Source of the DNA: Cerioporus squamosus
Lineage: Eukaryota; Basidiomycota; Agaricomycetes; Polyporales; Polyporaceae
Direction: 5' to 3'
DNA length: 64,000 nucleotides
Assembly (NCBI GenBank): GCA_022592435.1
Contig: JABYQS010000033.1
Span: 62,001 to 126,000 of the forward strand
Shown here: one piece after another, positions 44,282 to 57,689 of the stretch
How the letters are laid out: every line of letters begins with the position of its first letter
Position numbering within the stretch: the first letter of the stretch is position 1
Translations under genes and position numbers: made by a program
The notes under the pieces: model-generated
What the model was told of the DNA's origin: nothing
What the model saw: the letters and a program-made list of their open reading frames with translations, nothing else
The model's database searches: none

Positions 44282-45255
44282 GGTGCGGCTTCGTTTCGTG
44301 GTCGGCGGGGTCCTTCTTTTTTATGGGGGTTTCGTTGGTTCGCAGGGCTGGCTCTGGATTTGCATGCTGCTGCGGCTGTCTGATCTTTGGTCTTTCTCTT
44401 CCGTGTGGCTTCCAGGTCTGACTTTCGCTTCTTTGGGGTATCGGCACCTTGGGTTGCAGTTGTCTATATGGACATTCCGTTCGGTTTCTCCTCGAGTCTG
44501 GTTTCATGTTGAGTTGCCAGTGGACACTCGTCTCTGTTTCGCTCTCTCGCTCTCTGGATTGGTGAACTTCGTGCTCGCTTTCTTTCTCAGGGCTGTGTCG
44601 CTGTGGAGTCGGGTTGCCATTGGACATTCTCGTGCGGGCTCTTTTTTGGGTTCGCAGTCTTATGTTCTTCCACTCTTTCGCTGAAACTTGAATTCGCGTA
44701 TCCGTTCTATGGGTCCTAGGATCTTCTCGCCTCTCTGGTCTCTTGTTTCGTTTTGAATCCTCGGCGTCCCTGGTTCCTTGTCTCGATCCCCTCGGTTCCT
44801 CCTTGTGCGCTTCCCGCTCTCGATTGTGCCAATGCTCTATGGCTCTTTCCCTCGCTCTCTTCCGGTCTTACTCTCTGCCTCTTGTCTCGGTTTCCTCTCC
44901 TTGACGTTGGCGACCAGGTGTCGTTTCTTCGTAGCTCAGTTCTCTTTCCAATGCTCAGGCTGAGGTTGATACGCGGCAGGCTTGGTTTCCCGTGTTCGCT
45001 GTCTCTATCCCCTTTCCCTAATCCCTACCTTAGGGTTGGTGGTGATGGACATTGTGCTCCAGTTTCTGTTATCTCCCTGGAGTCATCTCACTTTTATTTG
45101 CCGAGGACGCATCATCGTAGTCATTGCGAGTCAGTATGCCTCCTGGTGACTCTGAGTCTTGCCTCCAGCGTCTACCTAGATTCAAGAGACGTCGAAGTTG
45201 AACTTTGTTGACGGTAAGCACCTCCTCATAAACCTACCCAGTCCAGAATCCCGTC
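44282..45255 (+). other. T-rich, A-poor region upstream of LYS1
   Basis: For about 850 bp the plus strand is dominated by T, C and G, with A strikingly scarce; the bias starts within the preceding ORF and fades near 45130. Long plus-strand frames here (for example 44202-44684) are rich in Trp, Leu, Phe and Val because of composition and have no start or motif that supports them. The last 60 bp include a possible 5' UTR intron (GTAAGCACC ... CCCAG) of LYS1. The role of the skewed stretch is unknown. Confidence 0.5.
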
Positions 45256-46565
<1,310 letters not shown>

Positions 46566-46672
46566 GCGGTTGTGAAATGTTCCATATGATTATTCGAATC
46601 CATATGCTCCAAGGAATTCCAATAAGCAAGGTGTCTATGCATAAATACAGCACTACGAGTGAAACTAGGGTA
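46566..46672. terminator. 3' ends of LYS1 and the F-box gene
   Basis: Only 107 bp lie between two converging stop codons. The stretch is AT-richer than its surroundings. The mRNAs probably overlap here. Confidence 0.4.
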
Positions 46673-48410
46673 TCAATACTCAAGAGTGGACGACCGCCCG
46701 GTCGTCTCTAGGATGGCGTCAGCTGTGTTAGACACGCTCAGTTCAAACTGCCACAACCCAGAACGTGTATGACACTCACGATCAATGCGAGTGATAGTCT
46801 CTGGGTCAGACTGGAGCATGAAGCGTCGCACACGCTCTCCGTCTCCCGCGGATATCGCGACAGGTCTCGGGACGCCCCCGTGACCCTCGACAACGCGGTA
46901 CCACTTATACTCCGCGCACGCACAGTCGTACGCGTCCTCGAACCACTCGTAGTCGGATGTCCCGCGCTTCGCCGCCCACGCGACATAGCGGAGTGTGGGT
47001 ATCATCTGCGGGAGGCGGTCGGGCAGCTCCGCCAGAGCCTGGACGTCCTCGTCCGCCCACGTCGCACTGTCCGCGCCGGGAGCAGGAGGCTGGGGCAGGA
47101 TGATACGAATGCAGACGAGAGAGTAGCCGCGCAGGCTCTGGATGAACCTCCCCACCCAGCCTGCTTGTGGGATCCGGTTCCAAGTGTGGCAGTGCACGTC
47201 GAGGAACCGGAGCCTGGGCGCGGTGTCCTTCAGCTGCTCCCAGTACCGAAGCCACAGAGACGTGTCGATGAAGGCGTGCAGCGAGAGCCCGACCGGGGAC
47301 GTCGCGCCAATCGTGCGGAGGAAGGACTGCAGGTCCCGGGGATACCGGCGAAGATGCAGCATGTGTACCTGCTGAGTGGGTGAGTCCTGAATACGGAGTT
47401 CTGTAGCTGAGAGGCGCCGCAGGGGCTTCCCAGCCGGCCGCAGGAGCTGGAAGCTGTTGATGTGCTGCTCAAAGACAGCGAGGTTCGGAAACAGGGTCGC
47501 CACGTCGACGAGCTGGGAAAGCCAGTGGATAGAGAGGCTGTGGACGTAGGGAAGTGGTATCGGGTCCACTCGTGGCTCCAGATTCACTGTGAACGGACGG
47601 CAGTTGATGGCGCTGACGTCCAAGTCGAGGACATGGAGCTCCTGGACCGACGACACCGCGGCGAGGGCTTCGTGCACGAAGTCGAGGACCTGCTTGGCTT
47701 CGGACGGGCCGCTCGTGTGGACGGTTGATACCCGGAGATGGTGGGGCCGGCTGCGCAAGGTCTGGAAGACGGTGAGGGAGTCCGGACCAACCTGGCACAG
47801 CTCGAGCGTTCCCAGCCGGGACATGCTGGCGATGGCGGGGCCGACACGGGGGTCGTGCTGGGCCAGGGGAGCGTAGTGTTCGAGCAAGAGATGGGTCAAC
47901 CCTTGGGCGGCCTCGAGGATGTCGCCGACCAGAGGCGCGAGCGAATATTCGTACGTCGTCTCGGGGAAGGCCCAGTTGGGGTCGTCTTGCCATGGCCGGT
48001 CGATGAACGTGCTGCCCATGATGGACAGGCTGCGTAGGAAGACAGCAGCCTTGGGCTGGCCGTCGAGCACATATTCATGGATGCGACGAAGGTCGGCGGC
48101 GGTGCGGCAGACGAGGCGCGACGCGACACGGTGGATGGCGAAGTCGTGGACGCGTCGCGTCGTAAGAGACAGGTTCAGCGCATCGCGCCCGCGCAAGTAC
48201 GAGACAATCTCGTGGAGCACATCTCCGTTCAGGGAGCTCAGAGAGACATGCTTGCATGGCTGGTTAAGCTGCAGCTTGCTCAGACGGCGTGAGCGGGAGG
48301 AAATGAGGCTGCAAGCCTCGTGGTGAGTGATGACACGTGTACAGTATGCCAGCTCAGCACGCACCCGTTGCCCGAAGCTGCCACAGAAGCCCTCCTCGTG
48401 TATGTCGCAT
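46673..48410 (-). CDS. F-box protein with leucine-rich-type repeats
   Basis: This is probably a substrate adaptor of an SCF ubiquitin ligase. No in-frame ATG exists for the main exon, but a first exon 48361-48410 (MRHTRGGLLWQLRATG) spliced over a 52-nt intron (48309-48360) restores frame; total 1686 nt, 561 aa, divisible by three. The donor GTGCTG is weak. The F-box is SLSSLNGDVLHEIVSYLRGR with DALNLSLTTRRVHDFA. Downstream are irregular repeats with spaced leucines (LGTLELCQVGPDSLTVFQTL, VQELHVLDLDVSAINCRPF, VHSLSIHWLSQLVDVATLF, LRFLDVHCHTWNRIP) as in basidiomycete F-box/LRR proteins, a large fast-changing family. The substrate cannot be guessed. It is divergent from the J-domain gene. Confidence 0.8.
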
Positions 48411-48639
48411 GCTGTTCGATGCCTGCACGTCGTGGTCGATGGCCAGGTTCGCGGAGAACGGAGTGGACTTACTCGTGGTGATCACGCCGACGGACATGGT
48501 CAAGGACAGGAATCTAATCTGATAAGATGCCAGCGAGCTGCAATACAGGGGCATCGAGATAGGCGCCCCTTAGCGCTCAAGATCCAAAGCCAAACTGTAT
48601 AATCACATGGGAGCAACGCGCTGGTTGCGCTCAACAACC
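48411..48639. promoter_or_regulatory. Divergent promoter, F-box / J-domain genes
   Basis: These 229 bp between two diverging starts must serve both genes. No clear TATA box is seen. The minus-strand frame remains open upstream of 48410, so an earlier F-box start is possible. Confidence 0.4.
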
Positions 48640-49863
48640 ATGTTCTCCTATGTTTTCGGCTCAGGTGCGCCCTCCAGTCCTCGCAAAACATACATATTGA
48701 CTCTGTTCTAGCCAGCACGTACTTTCATTTGCCTATCGAGGAGGACGGCGACCTCCTCGACGATGATTTCATCCCTCCGAACACCAAGCACATATCCTGG
48801 GTCCCCGCAGACGCCACAGATACCGCCGACCCGTCCGCTCCTACTCCTCCTTCTGCCGCGGGCCCGTCCAAGCCTCGAGAACGTCCACCACATGCGCATG
48901 CGAAGACAAGAGCCGTCATCAACGACATACTCGCCCAGGACGATTGCTATGCCGTCCTCGGCATCTCTCGATCAGCCCGAGTAGACAAGCTCACGCTCCG
49001 ACGCGCCTACCTTGCTCGGAGTCGAGCATGTCATCCAGAGTGAGTTCTCCGCCACACCATGGCCTCTTCACGCGTTTGAGCTGGGTGCGCTTCAGCAAAT
49101 TCCCGGACAACCCTGAAGCCACGCGCGCCTTCCAAAAAGTCTCCGTTGCGTATGATATCCTCAGCCAACCCTCCTCCAAGCGAATGTATGATTCCAGGTC
49201 CACAAAAGTTCCCTTCGACTTCTTCGCGTCGAGGTCATTTCAAGCCGAGGAGACCTTCCGAGGGGTGGTCATCGGCGTTATCAATGACATGCTTGACGGC
49301 GACATGGAGATGGTCCGCACGCTACTCTGTGAGTCCTGACATAATCTTGTGGCGCGCCTTCGCTGTCTCAATGCCAAATATCTAGTCGCCGTCAATAACA
49401 TGAACCCATCTCTGCAATTGGGAGAAGAGGGGATCAACTCTGTTCTCACGACAATCGAAGCCATCCGCACCCGCGCGCTCAGTACGTCGATACCCGCTTC
49501 CTTTACTTACCGCCGGCTTACCTACCTCGGGTTCGTTATGACGCAGCATGTCGAACATGTCTGTTTGCCCTACACCACCAGGTTACCCGTTTGCTCGAGG
49601 TCCAGCGTGCCTTCCGACAGCTCTCCTACTTCGACCTCCGCCGCCGCTCCTTTCTCACTATACAGCTCGCTCGTCTCGCCATCAGCATGCCCATTGCGCT
49701 CGAAGAAGCGCTCCGGGAACAGCGGATGGAGGACGAAGCTGAGGGGGAGGCGGACACCAACGAAAGCAAGGCCCAGACACAGCTCATCAACCGACGTGTT
49801 TACACATTGCTCCGGGGCATCGTCTCCGTTCTAGAGCGCATGGAGGGCCTCGTAAAGAAATGA
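48640..49863 (+). CDS. J-domain (Hsp40/DnaJ-like) protein
   Basis: This is a probable co-chaperone that stimulates an Hsp70. Five exons are read as 48640-48664, 48712-49039, 49096-49328, 49386-49481 and 49547-49863, total 999 nt (332 aa), divisible by three. The start MFSYVFGSASTYFHLPIEED is followed by an acidic segment and IPPNTKHISWVP. The J domain is around residues 90-150: DDCYAVLGISRSARVDKLTL, RRAYLARSRACHPD, then KFPDNPEATRAFQKVSVAYD and ILSQPSSKRMYDS. The essential HPD is made only after splicing (CATCCAGA joined to C). The C-terminal half (VVIGVINDMLDGDMEMVRTL, VTRLLEVQRAFRQLSYFDLR, LINRRVYTLLRGIVSVLERM) is helical and lacks a Zn-finger, so this is a class C J protein. The Hsp70 partner and location are unknown. 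Confidence 0.88.
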
Positions 49864-50452
49864 TCGTTCTTGCCGCACTCGCTTCATCATCATCATAGAC
49901 GTTGCTGCTCTTGCAACCCACTCTCATTCACACCTTACTCTACTTTATTTCCCTTTGCCGCTTCACGTACAGCCCTTGGGTATTCTGACCGTACTACCTG
50001 GAACTCACATCTCACTAGACATCACTATCCTGCCATCGCTCCAACCCTATATCCCGCCCATCACCACATAGACTATTATCCGGGGGCGCAATGTACGTTC
50101 ACGCACGAGGAGCAGATCCCAAGACAGCATGACAAGGGCATGTATTTCCACCATCGTAACCACAGAGAGAATAAATGCACAGCAGCCACAGGCATTGATT
50201 ACGAGGGAGCAGCCGCATCGGGAGGGTCGGCAAACGAGTAAACACACTATCGTACCTAGGATACAGTAAAAGAACGAGATCGAACAGCAAGGAGGCTAAA
50301 GAGGAGATAGCATAGCACAGGACAGAGCTGGAAACAGAAGGAGACGGAGATGAGGGACCAATAAAGACCTAAAACATACAAGTTGATGATACAGTGTACG
50401 GCGCGCGTCGCACTCGCCGCCACAAGAACCTTGCCAGTTGGAAATGGAGCTT
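49864..50452. other. Intergenic region between converging genes
   Basis: These 589 bp lie between the J-domain stop and the Zn2Cys6 gene stop. They are purine-rich on the plus strand toward the right (AAAGAGGAGATAGCATAGC), as expected for the minus-strand gene's pyrimidine-rich 3' UTR. No gene is seen. Confidence 0.5.
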
Positions 50453-53400
50453 TTACGCCTGCGGCTGCTGGGGGCCGAACTGTGGCGCAGGAGGCCTCTG
50501 AGCCTGAGCCTGAGCACGCAGAGACACGGAGATCAGCAAGACAGCCCTCCTTGCAGTCACAGCGCCTCGAGGCGCACACTCACCCCGTTCCATTGCTGTT
50601 GCTGCTGTTGCATCTGCATCGTGTTCACAGTGGGCGAGACCGCCGTGTCCTTCTCCTCGAGCACGTACTGGTCGCTGGGCTGGTACCCGCCGTAGCCCAT
50701 GTTCGCCATCGGATTCGCGTTCGCGTTCGCATTCTCCGGGAAGAACGGGTAAAAGTAGTACTGCGGGAGCTCCGGCATCTTCGGCTGCTGCCCGTTCGCG
50801 TCGGGGCTGCCGCTGCCCTTGATCGTCGGGTACGAGGGCTGCAGGCCCGTGCCATACTGCGCGGGGCCCATCTTGGGCGTCGTCGGGGACTGTCCGGGGC
50901 CCGACATGCCGCCGGGGCCCTGCTTGGGGTGGGGGCCGAAGATGCTCTCGCTATCCCAGTCTTGCTCGGAAAGCAGGACGGGGGCGCCGGTGGGCGCGAC
51001 CTGGTGCAGATTGACATCGAGGACCTTCTCGGCGAGCTTGGCGATGAGCGGGTGCCCACCGTTGAGGTCCTTGCGCTCCCAGCGCCAGCGGAAGGAGGGG
51101 AGCATGTCGAGCGCCATCCAGACGTCCTCGAGCGCGACCTGGCGCGGGATACGGTCGCACCGGGACATGTGCCCGTAGAGGATCACCATCGCAGCGATAT
51201 GCAGCGGGATCGGGGACACGAAGAAGGCGATGTCAGGGAAGCGGATGAGGTGGTTGTGCACGACGATGATGTTGTGCGAAGTGACGATCGCTGTGAAGAG
51301 CCATCAGATGCATGCTCTGACCTGTGATATAACGTGAGCTGGAGCTGGACTTACCATCGACGAGCGCACGATGCCGCTGTGCGTACTCGAGCTCTTTCGA
51401 ACTGAACAGTGCTCGGAGCAGCAATACCTTCGTGATACCGATCTTGAGCAGGGTCAAGCCCTCGTCCTCTGTGATGTCCGCGACAAGCTTCGCACGCTTC
51501 TCGTTGTCCCACTGCTCCGTCCCGCTGAAGAACCACTTGTAGTGGTCGGGCAGCTGCTGCCTAAACACGACCATGCTCCTGATGATCCGGTTCGCATGGC
51601 GCATGATGGAGTCTGCCGTCTGCCTTGTCGGCGCATACAGCGAGTTGATGATGTCGGCCTGGATCTCCGCAATGGGCGCACTGAGCACGAAGTGCTCGGA
51701 GATGTCAGAACCCTTGCCGCGCGTGGGCCGGGGCGTGTTCGAGTCCGAAGGCGCGATCGCAAGCGGGCGTCCGAGCAGTATAGACGTGCCGCGGTCGTGA
51801 AGCAGTACAATTCCCCACAAGCGGATACGGAGCTGGCACTCCTCCGGGGAGAACACGTTGTCCTGCGAGGTCGGGTCGTGATGCAGCCCCAGCTCAATGG
51901 CAAGCCGGACAAGGCTCCCGACCAGACGCCAGAGCGCACGTCCCTGTCTCTGTCAGGAGGTCAGCCGACGCCGCCCTAAATGCTGCTGACATCCTCCGGG
52001 GGTAAAAGGGGAATACTCACCTCAGTGTACAGGTACCACTGGAGCAGAATCAGCGCCTGAAGACTGGACACCGTGACCCTCAGATCGGGTTTCACAGAGA
52101 GCGCCAGCTGGAAAAACTCCTCGTGCTCAGGCCAATCCGGCGGCATAAGCGCCTTCATGCTTCCTCCAACAGATGCAGCAGACTGCCCGCCGCTCTCGAG
52201 CTTGCTCACACGGTGGTTGAGCTCGCTGAGGGTCCCGAGCGCGAAGACGAGGTAGGTACTGCAGACGAAGCCAGGATCGTGCGGTACCGCTTCTCCGTTG
52301 TAGAGCTTCTCAAGCGTGTTCTCGAAATCTGCGCGCAGGAGCACCGGGCGGTGGAAGTTGAGCCGAGTGAAGTATGCTTCCAAGATGATCTGGACCGTCT
52401 CCCGTGACTTGGGCAGCCAGATTGCCACGTTGCTACCGACGGCGGCAGGCTGAGCCGGGCTCCCGCCTGGGGACGGGGCACTCGACACGCTGTTGCGGCG
52501 CATCGACACGGACACCCATTTCGAGGCGTCGCGCGGCAGAGAGGGCTCGTTGAGTTCGTCCCGTCTGGAGATGAGGCCGCTCGAACCGACAGCTAGGTCT
52601 TCCTTGTCCGTGGGCGGTATGGTCACGTCGTTCATGATAGCACTGGCTACGCCGAAGGTCTTCGCAAGAGCCTGTGAGGACGTGCCCATCAGTATCCATG
52701 CTCCGGAGACGCGTGTCCGTTCTGCGCGACCCCCTGACATGCTTCTAGCGGCCGCCGATACACTGCAAGCACAGGGTACTGAAGATACGAGCCACGTTCA
52801 CCGAACCGGCACCAAACGATTGCAGCTTGGCTCGCCGCTGGAGCACGCGAGATTATGCGATTGGGGAAAGATCACTCACCTGCGTGTTGGACATGTCATG
52901 GGAGTGCGGGTCTTGGCCACGGATCTCGTGGGGCGATGATGGACGTGGAGGCTGCCCGGGCATAGGAGGGCCAAGTGGGTGCTGGAATGGCGGGACAGGC
53001 ATACGAGGGTCGTAGCCAGGCGGGGGCGGACCGTGCATCATATGAGGCGGCGGGGGACCATACGGCGGATAGTGCATTGGCATCGGCCCATGGTATCCAG
53101 GAGGCATCATATGCTGGCCGGGTGGTGGGACAGGATACGGGTAGCCCCTCGGGGGCGAACCGCCGCGGACGGGGAAGCCGCGGCTCGGGCCAGACTGCGG
53201 CGAGTTAGGCGCAAACTGGAAGGCATTGGAGACAGCACCGTCGCTGGTGTCGATGTCGATGCCCTCGCGCGCACAGATGGCGTCGAGGTCGTTGAGGTCG
53301 AAGAGGGGGTTCTGCCGCTTGAGGAGGGCCTCGCACTGGAGGAGTTGACGCTCGAGGCGTTCAGTGTGGCCGCGAGGGGTGAGAGTCTGGCGATGACGGT

Positions 53401-53833
53401 CTTCCTGCTGGCACACGGTGCCTGCAGTCGCACAGGCGGTGCAGCGGGGATGCTTGGAGTCGCACTGTCGAGAGGGAGGAGGAGGACGAGGACGGTCGCC
53501 CGGATGTTAGCGGACTCGCGAGGTCAGACGGGGGATTTGCCGTCGGGCGACACCGACGGGACTTGCCTTGATTTTCTTGCTCCTGCACCGTGCGCACGCT
53601 TCATGCGACCGCCTCAGACGTCGCGGCTCCGCCGGATGCGGCGCGTCCTCGCCATTCTCGCCCACTTTTCTGCGCTTTCTGGATGCTGGCTGCGACACGG
53701 GAGTCGTCGGCGGGGGCTGTTGCGGCTGCGGGGTCGGCGGGGGCTGCTGATTGGGATCGATCTGCAGCGCAGTCTGGAGAGACGAGTGCGACAGGTTCAG
53801 GTCGGCGTGGTGAGGGGGCAGCAGGTGCGTCAT
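50453..53833 (-). CDS. Zn2Cys6 transcription factor with fungal regulatory domain
   Basis: This is a nuclear binuclear-zinc-cluster regulator. The start MTHLLPPHHADLNLSHSSLQ leads through a Pro/Gln-rich part and a basic stretch (SRKRRKVGE) to the cluster HEACARCRSKKIK, split by an intron, then CDSKHPRCTACATAGTVC: all six cysteines in C-x2-C-x6-C-x6-C-x2-C-x6-C order. The split intron (53465-53566) has a GC donor (GCAAGT). A coiled-coil-like segment follows (RGHTERLERQLLQCEALLKR), then a His/Pro/Gly/Met-rich linker. The Fungal_trans domain has WLPKSRETVQIILEAYFTRL, NFHRPVLLRADFENTLEKLY, RQGRALWRLVGSLVRLAIEL and GLHHDPTSQD. The C-terminus is Asn/Gly/Tyr-rich with a Gln run; a last exon after a GTGAGT intron adds AQAQRPPAPQFGPQQPQA. 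The target pathway is unknown. Confidence 0.87.
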
Positions 53834-55893
53834 GGTCGCGGATGGTGGCCGTCGGGGTCGACGAGACGAAGATTATCAACGATGTTGTCAGCGCCCGCTC
53901 TCCTTGCGAGACGCGCCTTCCAGCGTCTCACATGCCCGCTATAGCCTCCGCGGCGATTCTCCCGCCCTCTTCCCCGTTCCCTCCCGCTCTGTACACCGAA
54001 CTCGACCCGCAGAGTTGCATGCCGTGTCTCTAGGAACCTCTGGGCCAACGTAGCGTCCTCCACGCGATTTTTTGAGTGAGCGAACCACCTCCCTAACCAC
54101 AGCGCCTTGCTTGCTTTGTCCTCCAGAGCGCCCACGCCGACCTCTGGTACCGCCATTTATCATATTCGTCGACATGTAGCGCTTCTTATCACCATTAAAT
54201 GCACCCACAAGAGCACTGTCATTGCCTTTTGTTCCACACCACTGTCAGCTGGCCCGTCTTGCCGACCTCGTCGGCCACCGCCTCGGGCCGTACACTTGTC
54301 GTCGTGCTCAAGACGCGGACCTGCCAACCCCAAATCCCTCCCGGCGCACAGAGCGATCTGCGTTCGTTCGCGGACCTAGATTCCTGTCGGCGAGCTCGCC
54401 ACTCCGCGAAGGTGAGACCGTTACGTGACTTGCGAGGCTGTCCGTCGCTCTGATTTGGCATCCTCAGGAGTCAGGACTAAGCTGTCTACCGGATCGTCGA
54501 CCGCATTTTCGCGGTCCGGATCCGCTGCCCGCTAGCGCGGTTATGGTGTCTCGCGCCTACTAACGGTCTAGCCAGCGTGCCATCAGGGCGCAGGAAGTGG
54601 CTGTTGGCTATTGCTTTGTGGGCTCACGTCCGCGGAACTCGACCAAGTGCCCGCGAAGCACCAAGGAAGCCAGCGCGGCGTCATGTGTCATGGCCCCGGC
54701 TATTGACCCAGTGCTAAGATTGTACGAGTGAAAGTATCGGCGCCGTGTACCAGTGTGCCATAGCTGATATGCAGGTAATCACACCGAAAGACGGAGGTCT
54801 AACGGAGCCCATGAAGTTGGTGACCTTGGCCGCTCGCAGTAGGAAGGTCCTTACTCGACCACGAACTCTGCTCGCAAGACGGCACGCGTCGGCAGATGCA
54901 TAAGAACGGCCCCACGACACGCACGAGGTCTTGCGCCAGCCACGTTCATTAGCTGCGACGTACCAGTAATACGGCCGATGCTTCCCAGGTGAGTGCGCCC
55001 GCTTCCTGGTATGGGCGATGCGCATCTGTCACCGGCTTATCTGGGCATATCAGGAGGTTTACTGTGCGGTAGTTACAAGACGGGCCTGCAGCCAGGTATG
55101 CGCTGCCTTCAGTTGCAGGGAGCCGACCGCTGCTGTTGAGATGCCCGTGGTGCCTGTGTCGCAATCACCGCGCTTCGCACGAGTTGGCTAGGATCATTCA
55201 TCCAAGAAGTGTTTTTGGCAGTAAGTTGCGACCGGCATTGGAGCTCACAGTCAACCTGCAGTTGCGCACACATGCTGCTTGTGAGTGCTCAATTCTCCTC
55301 GTAAACAACTACATGAAACCTTCTACGTGCAGTAGGACGTGAGGTGTATCGGTGGATGATGCATGGCTTGACCAGATTTATGACGAATCGCCTTCAAGTT
55401 GTCTTCGGATGCAGTACTAGTGTGCTCCTTTCACTTGTCGAATAAGGAGATCTAGAAGACAAGTCTGTTGCCTATAGCAGTCGCAAGCCCACATAGTTGT
55501 GAACGAAACTGGGCGTGAACGCAGATGTAGTACAATCGATATAAGCTACTCGACGGGACTTAGCATTCGTCAGTGTGTCGTCGGTGAGTCGGTGTGCCTG
55601 GGGGAGACCGTCGACAACGTACGAGGGGAAGGTGGATGATGATCAAGAGATGCGGTAGATGGCGCCACGCTGTTCTATTCTCTCCGTCTCACCACCGTCG
55701 GCGCAGAACAAGAGACTCGGGAATCGGGATGGCGCACCTTTAGGCGGGCGTCGGACGGTGACGTCGGTCGTATGACGGACGTCGGCCGGCGACGATTCCC
55801 ACCTTCCCGTCTTAGCGCCGTTACAGCCACACTGGCTGGAGCACTTGTCCTCTCTCCTCCCGCCGCCTCTCGCCCAGTCCTTCCCGCCCCTCG
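53834..55893. other. 2.1-kb divergent region, Zn2Cys6 gene / Tvp38-like gene
   Basis: Large non-coding flank between two diverging genes. The 53850-54060 part is open in several frames on both strands because it is GC-rich, but has no motifs. From 54200 to 55700 reading frames are short. A TATA-free, C-rich stretch (55840-55960) precedes the Tvp38-like start. I see no RNA gene or mobile element. Confidence 0.45.
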
Positions 55894-57689
55894 ATGCAGT
55901 CAACGCCCGCAGACCCCCGCGCCCCCTTCGCAGACCACCAATCCACCGTCCCCGACGACAGGTCCGCATACTCGATGGCGACCGTCTACGATGCTCCCTC
56001 CCCCACCTCCCGCACGTCTCTCCTTTCTTCCTCCGCCCGCTCCGAAAGCAACTACGGCGCCGTAACACCCTCCCAGCCCTCGACGAAGAAGCTGATCTGG
56101 AACGCGACGCTCAAGATGGCTGCGATTTTTACCTTCAGCACCGTCATTCTGGGGGGCACTCTATGGCTCGCTCTGCCGACGCTTGAGGAGTAAGTCCCCG
56201 CCGTTACCCAATCCGACCTTCGGCCGTCATCTGACGTCTCTTCCAGACAAGATAGGCCGATGCTTAAGATTCCGAAGAGCTTCGTAGAGCTGCAAGCACT
56301 CAATACGCTGCTGAAGAAGTACCGGGATATCTACCCTTACCGGATCGTCATCTGCTATGTGATCACTTACTTCTTGTGAGTACCCTCCTTGGTCTGGGTC
56401 GCTTCGGAGTGGACTCTTCTGGCATTCTTTTGCAACCCTCGCCCGTACTCGCTTTCCCGGGAGGACTGTTGAGTTCCTTCCATACTTCCGAACGTTTGGC
56501 ACGGAAAGCGCCTGAGAGTGGGAAGGCCCGGCAGTGGGATCAGATACATTGCGAGACTCATCGTTGTCACTGACCGGCAGCTAGACCGCTTTGACAGTCG
56601 GAATGGTCAGGTTCTCTCCCGCCTGACAGGACGGTCAAAGAGGCCCTTTCTTTGCAAGCCAACGCTGTCGAGATTCTACGATGACGGCCATTTGAGGCGT
56701 CTATATCCACCCTCCGGGCGACTGACCGACCTGGCCATCCTGGTCAGACCTGGTGGTCAGTGTTCAAATAATGGTCGCGTCCATCGCAGAGTGTCGTGCA
56801 CACATATGGCGTTTGCATGCGCTATCCCTCTTCCTAGCGAAAAACTTGACTCCGGCCGGAGATGAGCGTGCATGATGCTGACCAATATTCCTCGTGTAGC
56901 CTGCAAGCCTTTTCGCTACCAGGTTCAATGTACCTGTCCATCCTCGGTGGAGCCGTCTGGGGCGTTCCACGAGCACTACCACTCGCATGCGCATGTGTTG
57001 CGACGGGTGCAACGTTGTGCTATCTCATCAGTGCCGCCCTTGGTCCCGCCCTCCTGACCATACCGAAGTGGAAAGCCAAGCTCGACGTCTGGTCGGACAA
57101 GCTGCGCGCACACAAGGACGATATCATCTCCTTCCTCATCGTTCTCCGCATCGCGCCGCTTCCCCCACATTGGGTCGTCAACGTGCTCTGCCCGCACGTT
57201 GGAATAGGCATCATCCCCTTTTGGATCAGCACGTTCTTGGGCATCTTCGGCGTCACCGTCATCCACACTACTATTGGCGGCAGCCTCGACGATATGACGT
57301 CCGCCGACGACTTCCACCTTATCTCCTGGAAGAACTTCCTCGGCCTCTCCGCAGTCGTCGTGGGCGTCATGATCCCGGTTGGGCTGCGCTACTACTTCAA
57401 GCGCGAGATCGCCACGGTCGCGGACGTCGAAGCGGAGGCAGAAGCCGCTGAGGCCGAAGTGGAGACCGGAGACAGGATCTTGGCTGAGGGACCCCGCGCT
57501 GACCCGGGCAAAGGCAAGGCGCAACCTCTCATCATCATCGACGACGACGACGAGAGCGACTTGGTTTCGGAGACGGACAGCGAGGAGGATGTTATCCTTG
57601 AAGCAGGTCCCGCGCTCATCATCAAGCACGACCAGGAGCCCGTAGCGCCTCGGCCAGACGGACGCAGGGACGACGACCTTCTTCTCTGA
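55894..57689 (+). CDS. TVP38: Tvp38/TMEM41-type membrane protein (VTT domain)
   Basis: This is a Golgi/ER polytopic protein of the DedA/VTT family; relatives act as lipid scramblases. Three exons are read as 55894-56189, 56247-56375 and 56900-57689, total 1215 nt (404 aa), divisible by three. After a Ser/Pro-rich cytosolic lead comes a helix AIFTFSTVILGGTLWLALP, then MLKIPKSFVELQALNTLLKK, YPYRIVICYVITYFFLQAFS, the VTT signature LPGSMYLSILGGAVWG, ACACVATGATLCYLISAALG, FLIVLRIAPLPPHWVVNVLC, PHVGIGIIPFWISTFLGIFG and NFLGLSAVVVGVMIPVGLRY. The tail is acidic with an IIIDDDDESD patch. The second intron (524 nt) is about ten times the usual length here. A second ATG at 55975 is an alternative start. 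Confidence 0.88.

Noticed and set aside
44202..44684. Hydrophobic plus-strand ORF (160 codons, Trp/Leu/Phe-rich)
   Set aside because: The apparent membrane-protein character follows from the T-rich, A-poor base composition; there is no good start and no motif.
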